Shown: positions 48,759-60,251 of the stretch, piece by piece
Position numbering within the stretch: the stretch's first letter is position 1
Layout: each line of letters begins with the position of its first letter
Source: Heterostelium album PN500
Taxonomy: Eukaryota; Evosea; Eumycetozoa; Acytosteliales; Acytosteliaceae
DNA: 64,000 bases
Direction: 5' to 3'
Assembly (NCBI RefSeq): GCF_000004825.1
Contig: NW_008805069.1
Location: 186,001 to 250,000, forward strand
Program-made: the position numbers and the translations under genes
Notes under the pieces: model-generated
The model's database searches: none
Told to the model about the DNA's origin: nothing
The model's input: only the letters and a program-made list of their open reading frames with translations

Positions 48759-49513
48759 TTAGAGTTTTTTTTTTTGTTTTTTATTTGAATAAAGGTGATC
48801 TCTCTTTGGTGAAATATGAGAGGCAACTTGTGAGTCCCTCGTACGTATCGTTACATTTCCCAGGAGTTCTTTAATGATAATCTTCCTATATTGTGTGTAT
48901 GAATGAGTGGAATCGTGTTGATTCTTATAGAGAATAAAGGAATTTAAGAGAGCAGCTTCCAAGAGGTAAAAGAATATCGAACTATACCATCTACGTGAGT
49001 GGTGTAGAAAGCAAAACTCTTTTATCATTTGATCGTTGGTATCTACATTCCCTATGTTCTTTCTATAATCTCTATGCGATTCTAGAATGACTTGACTTGA
49101 ATTCGATTGAGTGGTGGTGTTGTTTGTTGTTGTTGTTGTTGTTGTTGTTGTCTTTTCTTTTTCTTTTCTCTTTTGACCTTCTGATTTGTATTTCACTGTA
49201 CTGGATGGTTGGTGAATAGTAGATAGCAGAAAGAATTCTTTGGTATCATATATCCTATAGAGACCTAGGTTATCTGATTTCAACTTGCACCACAGATATT
49301 CATGTTTCTTAAGTGGTTGCTTGTAAATGAAATCCGGAAAGATTGCTCTGTTTGATTTAATCGTGCCACACGCAAACACACCTAGCTTGAGAAGATCTTT
49401 GTAGAGATCTATTGAAGTGAATAAACTATTGGTATAGAGATGATGATAATGGTGTGGTATCTCTGCTCTACTAATCAAATCTTTGACAACTTGATTACTT
49501 ATCTTTTCTTTTA

Positions 49514-49562
<49 letters not shown>

Positions 49563-50526
49563 GTTGTCGTTTTGAGTAGTTATTTCTTTTGGTTTATTTT
49601 GATAGATACTAAATGTAATTAGATAATGATGTACATCACATAACTTTGTCAGTTTGTAACCCCATTTCTCTTGTTTATCTTTAAAGTGCTGTAGTATGCC
49701 ATCTGCTCTAGATTTGGTTGGAATGATACTTTCATCGATGATAATAGCTTGTGTACTACTATCCCAATACTTTATAAACTTTGATTCTATTTCCATTAGA
49801 AACGGTTCTATCTTGAAGAGTCTAGATGAGCTATCTTTGTTGTACTTGGTGTTGTCATTGAAGTGTAGATGGTGATGAATGAACAGGAACTGCTTGCTTG
49901 ACATTACGCTATGAATTCGCTCTATAAACGTTAGGTCCTCCGAGAAGTAATCTTCGATACTGGGCATCTGGATATGACCCATCAGCATGATCACACCTAA
50001 ATATAACTCGAGAACTCTAACCGATAGACCATCGTCCTCTTGGAAGTATTTTTTCTCTTGTTCTTCTTTTGCCTGCTGAATGATATACAGCTTGGTTTGA
50101 GAGAGTATCATCGAGAGCAGCGATTGATCGAAAAACAACCTAAAGTATTCGATTGGTTCCGAGCCATGCTTTTCAGTTCTCTTTGGTTTGAACCCACCTG
50201 AATTCGGCTGAAAATCATCACGATTCCACTTCTCATTGGTACTTTTAAGTTCATATCTTAACAGCCTGTTAATAAGTTCTTCTTTCGTAATAGAATCACC
50301 GCTTATCTTTATCTCGCTTTCATTTGCAATATTCAACAGCTCTGATTTCTTTTTGCTTTTATAATATTTTTCTAAATCATCTTAAAAAAACAAAATTATT
50401 AATATACTTTTTCAAAAAATAAAAAAGATGGTTTTAGATCGCAATTGTGATTTTAAAATAAGATAAAAATGAAATAGTAAACATACCAGACTCTTGATAG
50501 TAGCTATTAAAATCTTCCTCACTCAT
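48759..50526 (-). CDS. piggyBac-like transposase-derived protein
   Basis: Two exons: 50526-50487 (from ATG, MSEEDFNSYYQES) and 50380-48759. The acidic frame continues upstream of that ATG, so the true start may lie further 5'. piggyBac transposases cut and paste at TTAA using a DDD core. Visible family features: YFRLFFDQSLLSMI near the N-terminus; IIIDESIIPTKSR, matching the first catalytic Asp box (DE-M--FKGR); and VDTNDQM...RRWYSSIFFYLLEAAL, matching the third box and following helices. The second box, normally DNFFTS, reads NSLFTS, so the catalytic Asp appears replaced. The C-terminal Cys-rich domain is also absent (it ends SNKKQKKKL). A poly-Asn run (ATT repeat, 49508-49561) interrupts the core. 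The frame is open, so this could be a domesticated, non-cutting protein. I found no terminal repeats. Confidence 0.8.
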
Positions 50527-50609
50527 ATTAAAACCTGTTTCATTTAGATACTCTTCTTCACTATCTGATCCAGATAGTTTTTGTTTTGTTTTCTTTTTGA
50601 CATATATTT

Positions 50610-51027
50610 TATAATATAATCATTATATCATAAATTTTCTTTTGCTTTGAATATTGATCAATAAAAATAATAATAATTAAAAAAAAACATACTCAACGAA
50701 CTTATTAAAACAAACACACCTCTGCAATGTTTTTCATATTTCAAATAATAGCGGATACACACACAACTTTTTATTTAACCCACAAAGTGATTGAATTAAT
50801 TTTTATTATTGCTATCTTCTTCTTCATGAAAAAACTTAATAGTTGTTGCTACTGTTGATATTGCTAATAATATTTAAACCAATATCGATGGAATGAGTGC
50901 AATTTTCTGGGACAACTCTTAATTACGAGAAATCACCTAGTGAGAGCAAATCACTGTATCTTCCTGGTAAGAGAAGGGTGTGATGACCAATTTCTTTATA
51001 TTTCTTGACGTGAACAGGATCCTTTAT
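50610..51027. other. Intergenic, possible upstream exon of the piggyBac-like gene
   Basis: The minus strand holds MKNIAE followed by a GTGTGT donor-like site near 50730, which might be a short first exon of the piggyBac-like gene. Otherwise AT-rich and empty. Confidence 0.25.
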
Positions 51028-51260
51028 TTAATCGTACAACTTTGCTTGAGTATCTGAAAGTCTTGAATTTGCATAGATGTAATCTGGATCATCTTCATAT
51101 TCATTGTCATCGTCCTCATCATCGAAATAATCAGTATTATATTTGTTTTCTTGATTGTTACAGATGTTCTTCATCCACTTGTCTTCGTAATCGTAGAGCC
51201 AGTCTGCAGCCTTCTCAAGGTCGTTCTTTGGAGATAATAGAGCAAGTCTTCGATGATCTT
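51028..51260 (-). pseudogene. Fragment with a UBA-like helix and acidic tail
   Basis: The minus-strand frame reads LALLSPKNDLEKAADWLYDY, then an acidic stretch (DYFDDEDDDNEYEDDPDYIY) and a stop at 51028-51030. The LEKAADWL segment resembles the third helix of UBA domains, which bind ubiquitin and occur in deubiquitinases and shuttle factors. A stop lies directly before the visible start and no upstream exon is evident, so it is a 5'-truncated remnant. The UBA assignment rests on one helix. Confidence 0.4.
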
Positions 51261-51299
51261 CTTCAACTTATTCTTTGTGGATGTATGATAAAGTAACTG

Positions 51300-52022
51300 T
51301 AGATGACCAATACCTTCCTAGTGGGGTTAATGTGACCAGAGTGGTTTTTTTTTTTATTTTATTCGATTTATGGTTACAAGCAAGAGCCTGTTTTGTTTTG
51401 ATTGACATTTAACATATTGTTAATGTTATTATTACAATAGAAATTCAATCAAAATACTTATTAAATATTACCATTACAATATATAAATAAATAGGTCACA
51501 TTAACATTTCTGATTGATGCTAAATTAACATTCCAAGGATTAATATCTATTATTTTCCAAAGATTCAAAATCAATTCCGATCAAAAAGGAGTTGATTCGT
51601 ATCGAGACAAAGGATGGACGTCGTCTTACCTATTTAAATTCTACCTACCTACCTAATTTTTAATTTTTACATTTTTTTTTAAAATTAATTCGCAGGTGAA
51701 AGTTGTTGGGAGCTAGTTTTGTTTTGTAAAGCTAGAATGAAAAACAAAAAAATAATCGACATAGCAACTGGGATTGAACCCAAAAGGTTTGGTTTTGGCA
51801 GCTTTCACTTGCCTGGTGTGGGGGTTTACATGATTTTTAACATATAAATTTACATACATTTTCATAGGTAATTATAAATCTCTTTCTAGAATCTGGTAAA
51901 TCAACTGAAATATAGAGTTGTTTATCTTTAAAAAACATTATATAGGTTTCAAAGAATGATATTGAATTTTCTAATCACTTTAACTTTACTTTTTTATTAA
52001 GGAATAAAATACAATCTTTATA
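51300..52022. other. Intergenic stretch with a dispersed repeat
   Basis: No gene seen. 51655-51735 resembles 38401-38480 (shared TTTTTTTTAAAATTAAT and TGGGAGCYAGTTT words). Just beyond it, 51752-51836 on the minus strand contains a tRNA T-arm-like word (GGGTTCAATCCCA) that does not fold into a full tRNA. Confidence 0.5.
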
Positions 52023-54161
52023 TTAATATTCAATTTTTAACTTTTTTTTTCTTTGCTCCTCTTGAATTTCCTTAATTTCAATTCTATTTGAATTGAATTT
52101 CTTTTTAACATGGTCATTCAAAAGTGTTTTTAAAATTTCGGAAACCTCTTTCGAGGAATTTATCTTCTTTTGAAATTCCTTTAGTTCATCCAATTGGAAG
52201 TGGAGTTTGTCGAAAAGGAATTGAATCATTTCAAAATCTTCATTCTGATAATAAAATTCAAGAGAATCCTCTAAATCTATTTCATTGCCAAACTCTGGAT
52301 GTTTCTCCAAGAGGTAATTGATCATATCCATTTGTCCAGATTTGATTGCAGTATAAAAACCTTGTAGAGTACATTGACAATCACTTCTATTTTCATAGAG
52401 CCATCTTACAAGTGGAAAATGCATTCCTGTAATCAATTCCTCTATTGATTCGTCATTGAACACACCTTGAATATTATTGCTGTGGTACCATCGGATCATC
52501 TTTCGTTTTCCGTTTCGAAAAGATTCTAAGATACTATCTTTATCAAAGACATCCACTGTAGAGAGACCCTGCTTGATAATTGCGTCAACTACTACTGAAT
52601 TATGGGATTTAACTGCTTCTTCAAGCACTTTGTCCCAATCCATATTAAAGTTCTCCGATAACCATTTGATAGTTTCTGCATCGCCTTTATTTATACTTTC
52701 CAAATCGAGCTTTTTCAAAGTTGAAATCTCAGTTCTGTTTTCTCGCATCCATTTCATTGTTTCGAAATCACCATTACCGATAGCACGTAAAAAGTCATAC
52801 TCTGTAAATGGTAGATTTGGATGATTCTCATGAAACCATTTGATCATCTGTAAATTGCCGCTATCTGATAATTCATTCATTATATTCGTGGAAAATGAAT
52901 CTAAACCGTTCTCATGTAGCCAATCTATAATATGTGGGAGGTTGAAGATTGCTGCATAATCAGTTGCCTCAACACTCGGTCGTACTTTTCCCTTTTCAAA
53001 CAACCATTTGGCGAGTTCAAAATGACCATTGTAAATTGCTTCGTCTATTGATCTTTGAGATAGAAGAACATTGGTTTGATTCTCGAATAACCATTGTGCA
53101 ACTTCAATATGACCTTTACGAGATACACTTTTCATTATATCATTACTACAACCTTCAGTTCGGTGTTGTTGTAACCATTTTAGAACTTCTAAATGGTTGT
53201 TGATTGCTGCATTGTCCATGGCTTCCACACAAACATCGTTAGTTGTATTTTCATGCAACCATTTCAAACATTCGATATTTCCATGTAATGCTGCATGGTC
53301 AATTGGAGTGCCTTTTGATGCTATTATATCGTTTTCGTGTAACAGTTTTGCTATTTCAAATTGATTACAAAAGATTGCATGGTCAAACAATGTACCCACA
53401 TAATCATGTGAATTAAAATCGAGGAGATATTGAATTACATGGAGTTGTCCGCCTTTAATTGCATCACAATACAAGAAGCTTTTTGATTTTTCTTGCGGTT
53501 TGTTGATAGAAAGCCATTCAATCATATCGATTCGACCCATAAATGCAGCATTATTAAAAACAAAATCTTCTTCAACTTTGTCTAACTCTCTTTGACGACT
53601 CTCGTTTTTAATCTTTGATTGTGCCAGATAGTCATTCTCCACCAGCATTTTCTCGTTTAGATACTTGAGCATTTCTATATCTCCAGAGAGTGGTGATTTA
53701 GTGAATGCAGGATAAAAATCCAATCCCTTCTTGGCAAACTCTGTACATATATGTTTGACCATTTCCAAATTTCCAAATGCCGCTGCATCATACAGGATTC
53801 TATTGAATTGAATTTTGAGCGACGATACTGATATTGGTTTGGCCAACTCCACCAAATATTTCAACGTCTCCATGTTTCCACTTTTGATTGCTGCTCTAAA
53901 TGTATCATTAACATAGTCACTATCATATTTACAAATAGAATGATCGGCATAATACTGTTTAAGTTCTCTTAGATACGAGTAACCAGCCATTACCTGTGGA
54001 TTCTTAATTACTTCTGACCAACTGTATACGATACAATCATAGTTATAATCATCGATTTCTACATATCGACCTATTATTTTATTAATAATCTTAACATGTT
54101 TGAATATTAATGTGTTTAAAACACAATTGTTAAATATCTCTAAGAATTTATCTTTTTCCAT
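52023..54161 (-). CDS. Ankyrin-repeat protein (dictyostelid type)
   Basis: A single-exon frame of 712 codons from the ATG at 54161 (MEKDKFLEIFNNCVLNTLIF). The first 60 residues resemble the F-box-like leader common in dictyostelid ankyrin proteins (NTLIFKHVKIINKIIGR). From about residue 80 to the end come roughly 15-18 degenerate ankyrin repeats, with the recurring pattern GHIEVAQWLFENQTNVLLS / NGHFELAKWLFEKG. The tail is Lys-rich and possibly coiled (EEQRKKKLKIEY). Such proteins form large lineage-specific families in dictyostelids and are presumed protein-binding adaptors. No membrane segment or enzyme domain is visible. It is intact. Confidence 0.85.
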   Translation of the reverse strand: MEKDKFLEIFNNCVLNTLIFKHVKIINKIIGRYVEIDDYNYDCIVYSWSEVIKNPQVMAGYSYLRELKQYYADHSICKYDSDYVNDTFRAAIKSGNMETLKYLVELAKPISVSSLKIQFNRILYDAAAFGNLEMVKHICTEFAKKGLDFYPAFTKSPLSGDIEMLKYLNEKMLVENDYLAQSKIKNESRQRELDKVEEDFVFNNAAFMGRIDMIEWLSINKPQEKSKSFLYCDAIKGGQLHVIQYLLDFNSHDYVGTLFDHAIFCNQFEIAKLLHENDIIASKGTPIDHAALHGNIECLKWLHENTTNDVCVEAMDNAAINNHLEVLKWLQQHRTEGCSNDIMKSVSRKGHIEVAQWLFENQTNVLLSQRSIDEAIYNGHFELAKWLFEKGKVRPSVEATDYAAIFNLPHIIDWLHENGLDSFSTNIMNELSDSGNLQMIKWFHENHPNLPFTEYDFLRAIGNGDFETMKWMRENRTEISTLKKLDLESINKGDAETIKWLSENFNMDWDKVLEEAVKSHNSVVVDAIIKQGLSTVDVFDKDSILESFRNGKRKMIRWYHSNNIQGVFNDESIEELITGMHFPLVRWLYENRSDCQCTLQGFYTAIKSGQMDMINYLLEKHPEFGNEIDLEDSLEFYYQNEDFEMIQFLFDKLHFQLDELKEFQKKINSSKEVSEILKTLLNDHVKKKFNSNRIEIKEIQEEQRKKKLKIEY

Positions 54162-54852
54162 TTCTATTTGATTTAAAAAATAATAATAATAAAAAAAAAA
54201 CTAGAGATCATTGTTAAATATATCAAAATTAAAATAAAATAAATAAAAAATAAGTAAAAATTACAGGTAAGATATTTGTTCTTTAGAATCAAAAAAAAAA
54301 AAAATAATTACCAAGAAAAGATGAAATTTAAAAATTTTCTATCATTCACTTAAAAACAAATGATAATTTACAATATTAATAGATATTTACTTTTTAAAGT
54401 TAGTCTTTCAAGTTATTCGTGCATTAGTTCCAATTTCTTTTAAAATAATAATTTAATTAATTTTATCTTTTTTTAAGAAAATTAATCGATAAAATTCATG
54501 ATGTTTAATTTTCATGATTACATTCCTATTATAGGTGAGTTCAAAGAGTATTGAAGTGTTGTTGTGGTATCTGATATTCCTGATGTAGTTTCTTTCTGAG
54601 ACTTGCTGTATCCAACAAATATAATCGATTAGAAAATTTTGTTGAGGTTTAAAATGAATTAAATAATAAAATAATCAATACTTTATATTGGATGAATAAA
54701 AATTAACAAAACAAACTAAATTAAATTAAAAAATAAATCAAATAAATTCTTTTTTTAATAAAATTATTAGTATTTATATCAACAACCTACTTCACAATGA
54801 TCTTTGTTCTCACCACTTCAATTTAGTTTAATATTCCGATAATCAATCCATT
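54162..54852. other. Divergent intergenic spacer
   Basis: About 690 bp between two divergently transcribed genes. A and T tracts, no gene. It presumably holds both promoters. Confidence 0.6.
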
Positions 54853-55335
54853 ATGAATTTCTTTAGCTTTGTATTTCCTTTTTACAATGACAAAGAATTC
54901 ATTTATGATATTAGTCCTTTCTTTGGTGGTATTGGCTTAGGGGTTATTTCATTAAAAATTTTAAGCAATCATTACAAAAAGTACTATCCTTTTGATCCAA
55001 AGTATATAACAATTCGAATGTTAACGGAAATATCAAATAACCACTTAATAGATCCACTTCAAATGGTACTGGTTGGAATATTAAAATCACACAGAATCAA
55101 AAAATCAAAATTATTTTATATCAGTATTCTCTATGGTGTTGGTAGATTAACAAGTTTGTACTTTACACAATTCAATATAAACTACAATCTTGTTGTTGGG
55201 ACCAATGTTAAAAGATATGGAGAGATCATGGCATTATCTGCAATTGGAATTTCATCAGTAGCACTACTCTTCCTATGGGCAATTGAAAAATCAAAGAAAA
55301 GTCTATTTTCAATATTATTCTCTTTATTGAAATAA
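54853..55335 (+). CDS. Small multi-pass membrane protein, DUF4345-like
   Basis: A single exon of 160 codons from the ATG at 54853. Hydrophobic stretches are PFFGGIGLGVISLKIL (about 22-37), MVLVGIL (about 71), LFYISILYGVGRLTSLYF (about 87-104) and ALSAIGISSVALLFLWAI (about 127-144). The pattern of an early FGG-LGLG segment, a central GVGRLTSL segment and a final helix resembles DUF4345 proteins, four-helix membrane proteins of unknown function. It converges on paralog D, with about 160 bp between stops. The family call is a pattern match only. Confidence 0.55.
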   Translation: MNFFSFVFPFYNDKEFIYDISPFFGGIGLGVISLKILSNHYKKYYPFDPKYITIRMLTEISNNHLIDPLQMVLVGILKSHRIKKSKLFYISILYGVGRLTSLYFTQFNINYNLVVGTNVKRYGEIMALSAIGISSVALLFLWAIEKSKKSLFSILFSLLK

Positions 55336-55492
55336 TAAAAATGAATGACATTTCAAATTTTAACTTTTTATTAAAGTGAAGAAAATATTCCAAAATGACA
55401 GACCTTCCCTTGAAACTAAAAACAAAATTAAATAATCATTCAAAGCTTTCTACTCTATGCTTTTTATTAATTAAAGTATTTTTTATTTACTT

Positions 55493-58400
55493 TCACTGCT
55501 GCTCATTTTTTTTTAATTTTGCACTCATTTTGGATTGCTCTTTTCTAAACTTTGCTCTCTTTCTCAAGTACAGTACAGTAGCAATAACCAATGCGATGGC
55601 AACGACACAACCAACGACGATTCCAGCAATTGCACCATTACTGAGTTTCTTCTTTGATTGACAGATTTCATTCTCATTGGAATCGTTGTTGACATCGATG
55701 AGATTCGAAAAGTCAGGATCCAAGAGAACGGAATCATCAAAGTTTGGAATTGTAATACCAACTTTGGTTGTTCTGGTTTGTGAAGTTTCGGGTTCTTCAT
55801 CATCTTCAATGAGTCGATTCTCAATGGTTCGGACATTGCCATCAATGATACCATAGGTGATGAATCTTCCATAAAGACTTGTTTTGTCAATATTCATTTT
55901 GATCCATCGAACATTGTTATCATTTCCAGATCCAATCGATTTCGATGAACATGATCCATCAGAACCTTGAATGGTTGCTGCCATTACAACTTGAAGATAG
56001 TTTGTTTTTGATTGGAATTGATATCTTCCAATTGACATTGAGAATTTGATTGATGATGGTGAAAGTGTTATGTTTTGATCACCAAATTGTCTTTCGGTTT
56101 GGTTTGTAAAGAATTCGATTGTGACATTCAATGTTGTTGAAGTGTTTCCAAGTTGTGTTTGATAATAATATGTTGGAATTGTGATTAATTTTGGATCTGC
56201 GACTGTTAATGTCCAATTCGAGATTTGATATTCATTGACAACATTGTAAATATCATCCAATTCTCTCACGGCAATCACCTCAACAACTGAGGTTATATTT
56301 TTGGAATCATATACATAAGTTGTTTCGGATGTTGGTTGTGGTTGTGGTGTTGGTGTTGGAATGATGATGATTTCAGATGCACATGATGGACCATACCATT
56401 TCGGAATACATTCACATTCCAAAGTCTGAAGATTACATTTTCCTTTGTTGTTGCAAATCGGATTACCTGGACATGTCTTTGTATTCGGTGTCGTCGTAAC
56501 ATTTGGTGTTGACGTTATATTTGGTGTTGTGGTTGGTGCTGGTGGAATATAATCTGAAGCAACGATTGTTAGGATATTTGAATCCAATCCACCTTTGGAA
56601 ACTTTGACATCAATAGATATAGGGAATGGCAATGTTGTAACATTCAAGAATACACCACTGATAAAGTTGATTGGTGTATTTTTGAATCCAGCTCCATCTT
56701 TATAATCAATAAGAACATTGTAATCCGCTTTATTTCCAAAGAGATTTCCCAAAAGATTCAGTGGTCCACCTCTTGTTGTCATTAATGACCCACTTTCCAA
56801 GAATGGGTATCTTGGATTTGACAATCTAGTGATATAGTATCCAAAGTTTGATGCCATTAAATCCGATGACATATAGGCAGCATAATTTAACTGGTTGTCA
56901 ACCAAACCATAAACTGAAACCACAATACTTCTAAATCCAAATCCATACGGTAGCACACCAGCAGCTGTATAACTAGCATATGAACCATTTGTATTTTGCA
57001 CCGAACTCTCTATTTTTATAAAACTGCTATCCTCGGATGTCAATAGAATATATGGATTGTGAATAGGTGAAACTCCCGAACCACCATCGCCATCTGAAAC
57101 CGAAAAAGTAAACTCCACACCTCTATTCAAAGAATAAACATTGACCGTTTCTGTAAAACTAAAATCAATTAACTTTGGTGGAGTATTTTCAGGGATAGCT
57201 ATAAATAAAAAAAAATAATCAATTAATATACATAAGTGTAAAATTATTATGATATAATTTAACTTACATTTACAAACTACATTTATAGTTGCTTCACTTA
57301 TATTTATATATGGTGATCCAATAAGAGCAATCAATGGATTATATAGATTAAGTTCATTTCCAAATGTAATTTTACCGATGGTAAAGTTTTGTGATCTACA
57401 ATTGGCTTGAACAGTGGTATAGAGAGCGTATGTAGCTCTCTGGGGAGTTCCTGTACCTATTATGTTTGCAACTGAAACATTAACAAGTCTTGGCATTGGG
57501 TCATAGTTTGATCTAACTTCGAAAACACCATATGTAAATCCAACTACTGCATCAACAATAGTTATATTCCAACCGATTGTAACCTCTCCTTCATCACCGT
57601 TTATCTCTATACTATTCGAAGGATATGCCTTCAATCCATTGATTTCAGGTTGTAACATATCACCAACTAGTTGATCAAATAGAAAAAAAATAATTATTAT
57701 TAGTTATTTTTAAGTTGAAAATATATTATTAATTCATCCAACTAATATTTACCAGAATTTATAACTGTAACATTACTGTTTGGTATTTTGTATCTTTCGG
57801 TGTAGTAAACATTGTTACCAAGGAAGAAATTAACAATACCATTCAAATAGTTTCTAGGTAAAGTGAAACGGATGAAATAAAGATTTGTCTTTGGATCGAA
57901 TGCCGTCTTGAATACGCTTGATATATCAATCAAAACACTGCTGCTATAAAGGAATAGCTCTGAAGCATGTGCCATCGGTCTTGTGAAATTAAAGTAAAGC
58001 ACATTATCATATTCTCCCTTAGAGAAATCCATTACTCTTCTTTGATAATTAACATATTCAAAATCTTCCAGTGCCATCCGATCTAGAAGCCAATGAAAAC
58101 AAATTAATAAAAAGTAAAGAAAGTTAATTTTTTAATAATTATTTAAAAACTACTTACAATTAAGATCAAGTGGTGGAGCTTGTAAATAGTCGAACTGTGG
58201 GCTGTAAAATTGGTATGGACTAATTGAAATAGAATCTCCTCTGGAGTTTCTAACCATAAGACTTACGATATTGATTGTGTTTGCCTGAAAAACAATCTCC
58301 CAAGTACCATTGAGAAGAGTTCCATCGACACAACTAATGGATTTAAAGAAACCATTATATGTAACTCCCATGATTTCATAGTTTGAGCCAACTTGGATTC

Positions 58401-60251
58401 TCATGATATATTGTAAAGGTGTCAAAGATATATAATCAACACTATAAACTTGAAAAGTTGAAGGATCTACATTGTATTTGTTAAATTATTAATTAATAAA
58501 TTAATAAATAATTAATAATTCAATTTATGATTATACTTACCTGAATTTGTAGATACCTGTTGATTGGTAAAATCACTTGAAATCATAGAACTAACATAAC
58601 CATTGAATTCGGTAGCAATAGGAATCTCTCTGTTGAAGTTGAACGTTCCATTATAGGAGGTAGGGTAATCCAATTCTGTAATAAATTGGATGTATTGGGC
58701 TGTAGTCATAAGTCTGAAAAAATTTAAATATATCGAAGAAAATTGTATGTTAACCAATTGAAATGAAGGAGTTTGAGTAACTTTGTTGTCATAGGTTACA
58801 CCTGCAGTTGCTATATATATACATATAATTTTAGAAATTTCAATATATATATTGTATTGTATTATATGTATGAACTTACGATATAAAACGGTTGTCATTG
58901 TCTTGTTTGAGATTAAACTATATGAATCTGCCAAAAAGAATACTAGGTTATTGATGGCCATGTTGGATCCACATAAATAGGAAACACCAGTTGCTGCACC
59001 ATTGGAAACGATTTCACATCCCGTATAATATCCACCATCGACGACATTGTACGATACAATCGATTTCAACTCTGATTTTGTTTCGACAATTGTTTTGACT
59101 GCCATCGTAGGTTGTTGACGTGTGAAATCCTCTTTGAAAACTGAATTGGTAACTATTGGAAATGTTCTAATAAGAGATAATAAAGGAATTTCGCTTGTAA
59201 CTATATATATATATATATATATATATAGTTAATTCATTATTAATGATTAAATTAAGTATGTTAATAAATAAGAATTTTAAATAAAACATAGTATCTCATT
59301 GTAGTACTAACCATTATATGGGAATAATGAATTGATTAAAGGCAGTGAAAAAGCCGGATATTTTGAGTTGTAGATGAGAGTGACATTGAGAGTGGAGGAA
59401 ATCGATTGGTAAGTGGGTGAGAGTGTGATTTTGAAGTGAAAGACATTGTTGGTAACCGTATCTACATGAGTACATGTATAGGGTGCTGCCATACTACAAG
59501 TCATTCTAGGGCTGAAAGTGGGATATCCTTCATAGGTAAAATTCAACTTTACAAAGAAACTCAATTCACTTTTCAATATAGTTGGTTCATACATCTTTAT
59601 AACATTAAATTCCTCAGGTGCAATTCCTAATAATAATAATAATAATAATTAGTTATTTGTTTTGAGATAATGATTAAATTAATTGCTATTTCTATTTCTA
59701 TTTCTATTTTGTTTTTTAACACTTACCATCACAAATTAAAGATACAATATCAGTAAAAATAAATTGATCGTTATAATTCAATGTGAATGAAAAGTTTCCG
59801 GTAGATGTTTGTAGATCAGGTCGAATTGTAATGTCATAACTAAGTGAGCTCATTGTAGGTGAAATCGGATTCATTACAGTTGGATATCTAGTAGTACTGT
59901 ACGGAACGACATCCAACAACGCCAATGAACTCACGATAGCGAAATCATGAGAGAATACAACTGAAAATCCTGTATTACAATTCTCACCGTCTGATATCTT
60001 TGTTTTTGGATAGGTCTGCACCTTTTCGATTTTTAATAACTGTCCATTTACAACACATCCATTTTCAAATACTTTTTGGTTGTGTAAATAAGTAATTATA
60101 TTAATATTAATATTTTTATAGATATATATTTGTATATATTTAATTTTAACTTTAATTTTAATTTGTCTTACTTACTTATTGATAAAAAAAGTAATGAAAA
60201 TAAATAAATAAATCTTTTCAAATAAATATTGTTGTTGTTGTATCTGTACAT
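55493..60251 (-). CDS. ComC/Tgr-like EGF and TIG domain surface protein, paralog D
   Basis: Nine exons, all introns phase 1: 60251-60176, 60071-59727, 59626-59312, 59200-58880, 58810-58541, 58466-58158, 58082-57753, 57666-57268, 57198-55493, giving 1,356 residues. Signal anchor/peptide MYRYNNNNIYLKRFIYLFSL. It has the same module order as A-C, and the TIG-like part is closest to C. It has the ECECIPKWYG EGF variant (with C), the VRTIENRLI stalk variant (with B) and the LSNGAIAG variant (with A). It carries an extra Thr-Pro-Asn repeat before the EGF module. It is separated from C by about 7.5 kb holding unrelated genes. No break is seen. Confidence 0.85.

Noticed and set aside
51752-51836. tRNA-like word on the minus strand (GGGTTCAATCCCA)
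   Set aside because: The T-arm stem has mismatches and I could not find matching acceptor, D and anticodon stems. At best a decayed tRNA, so not listed as a gene.
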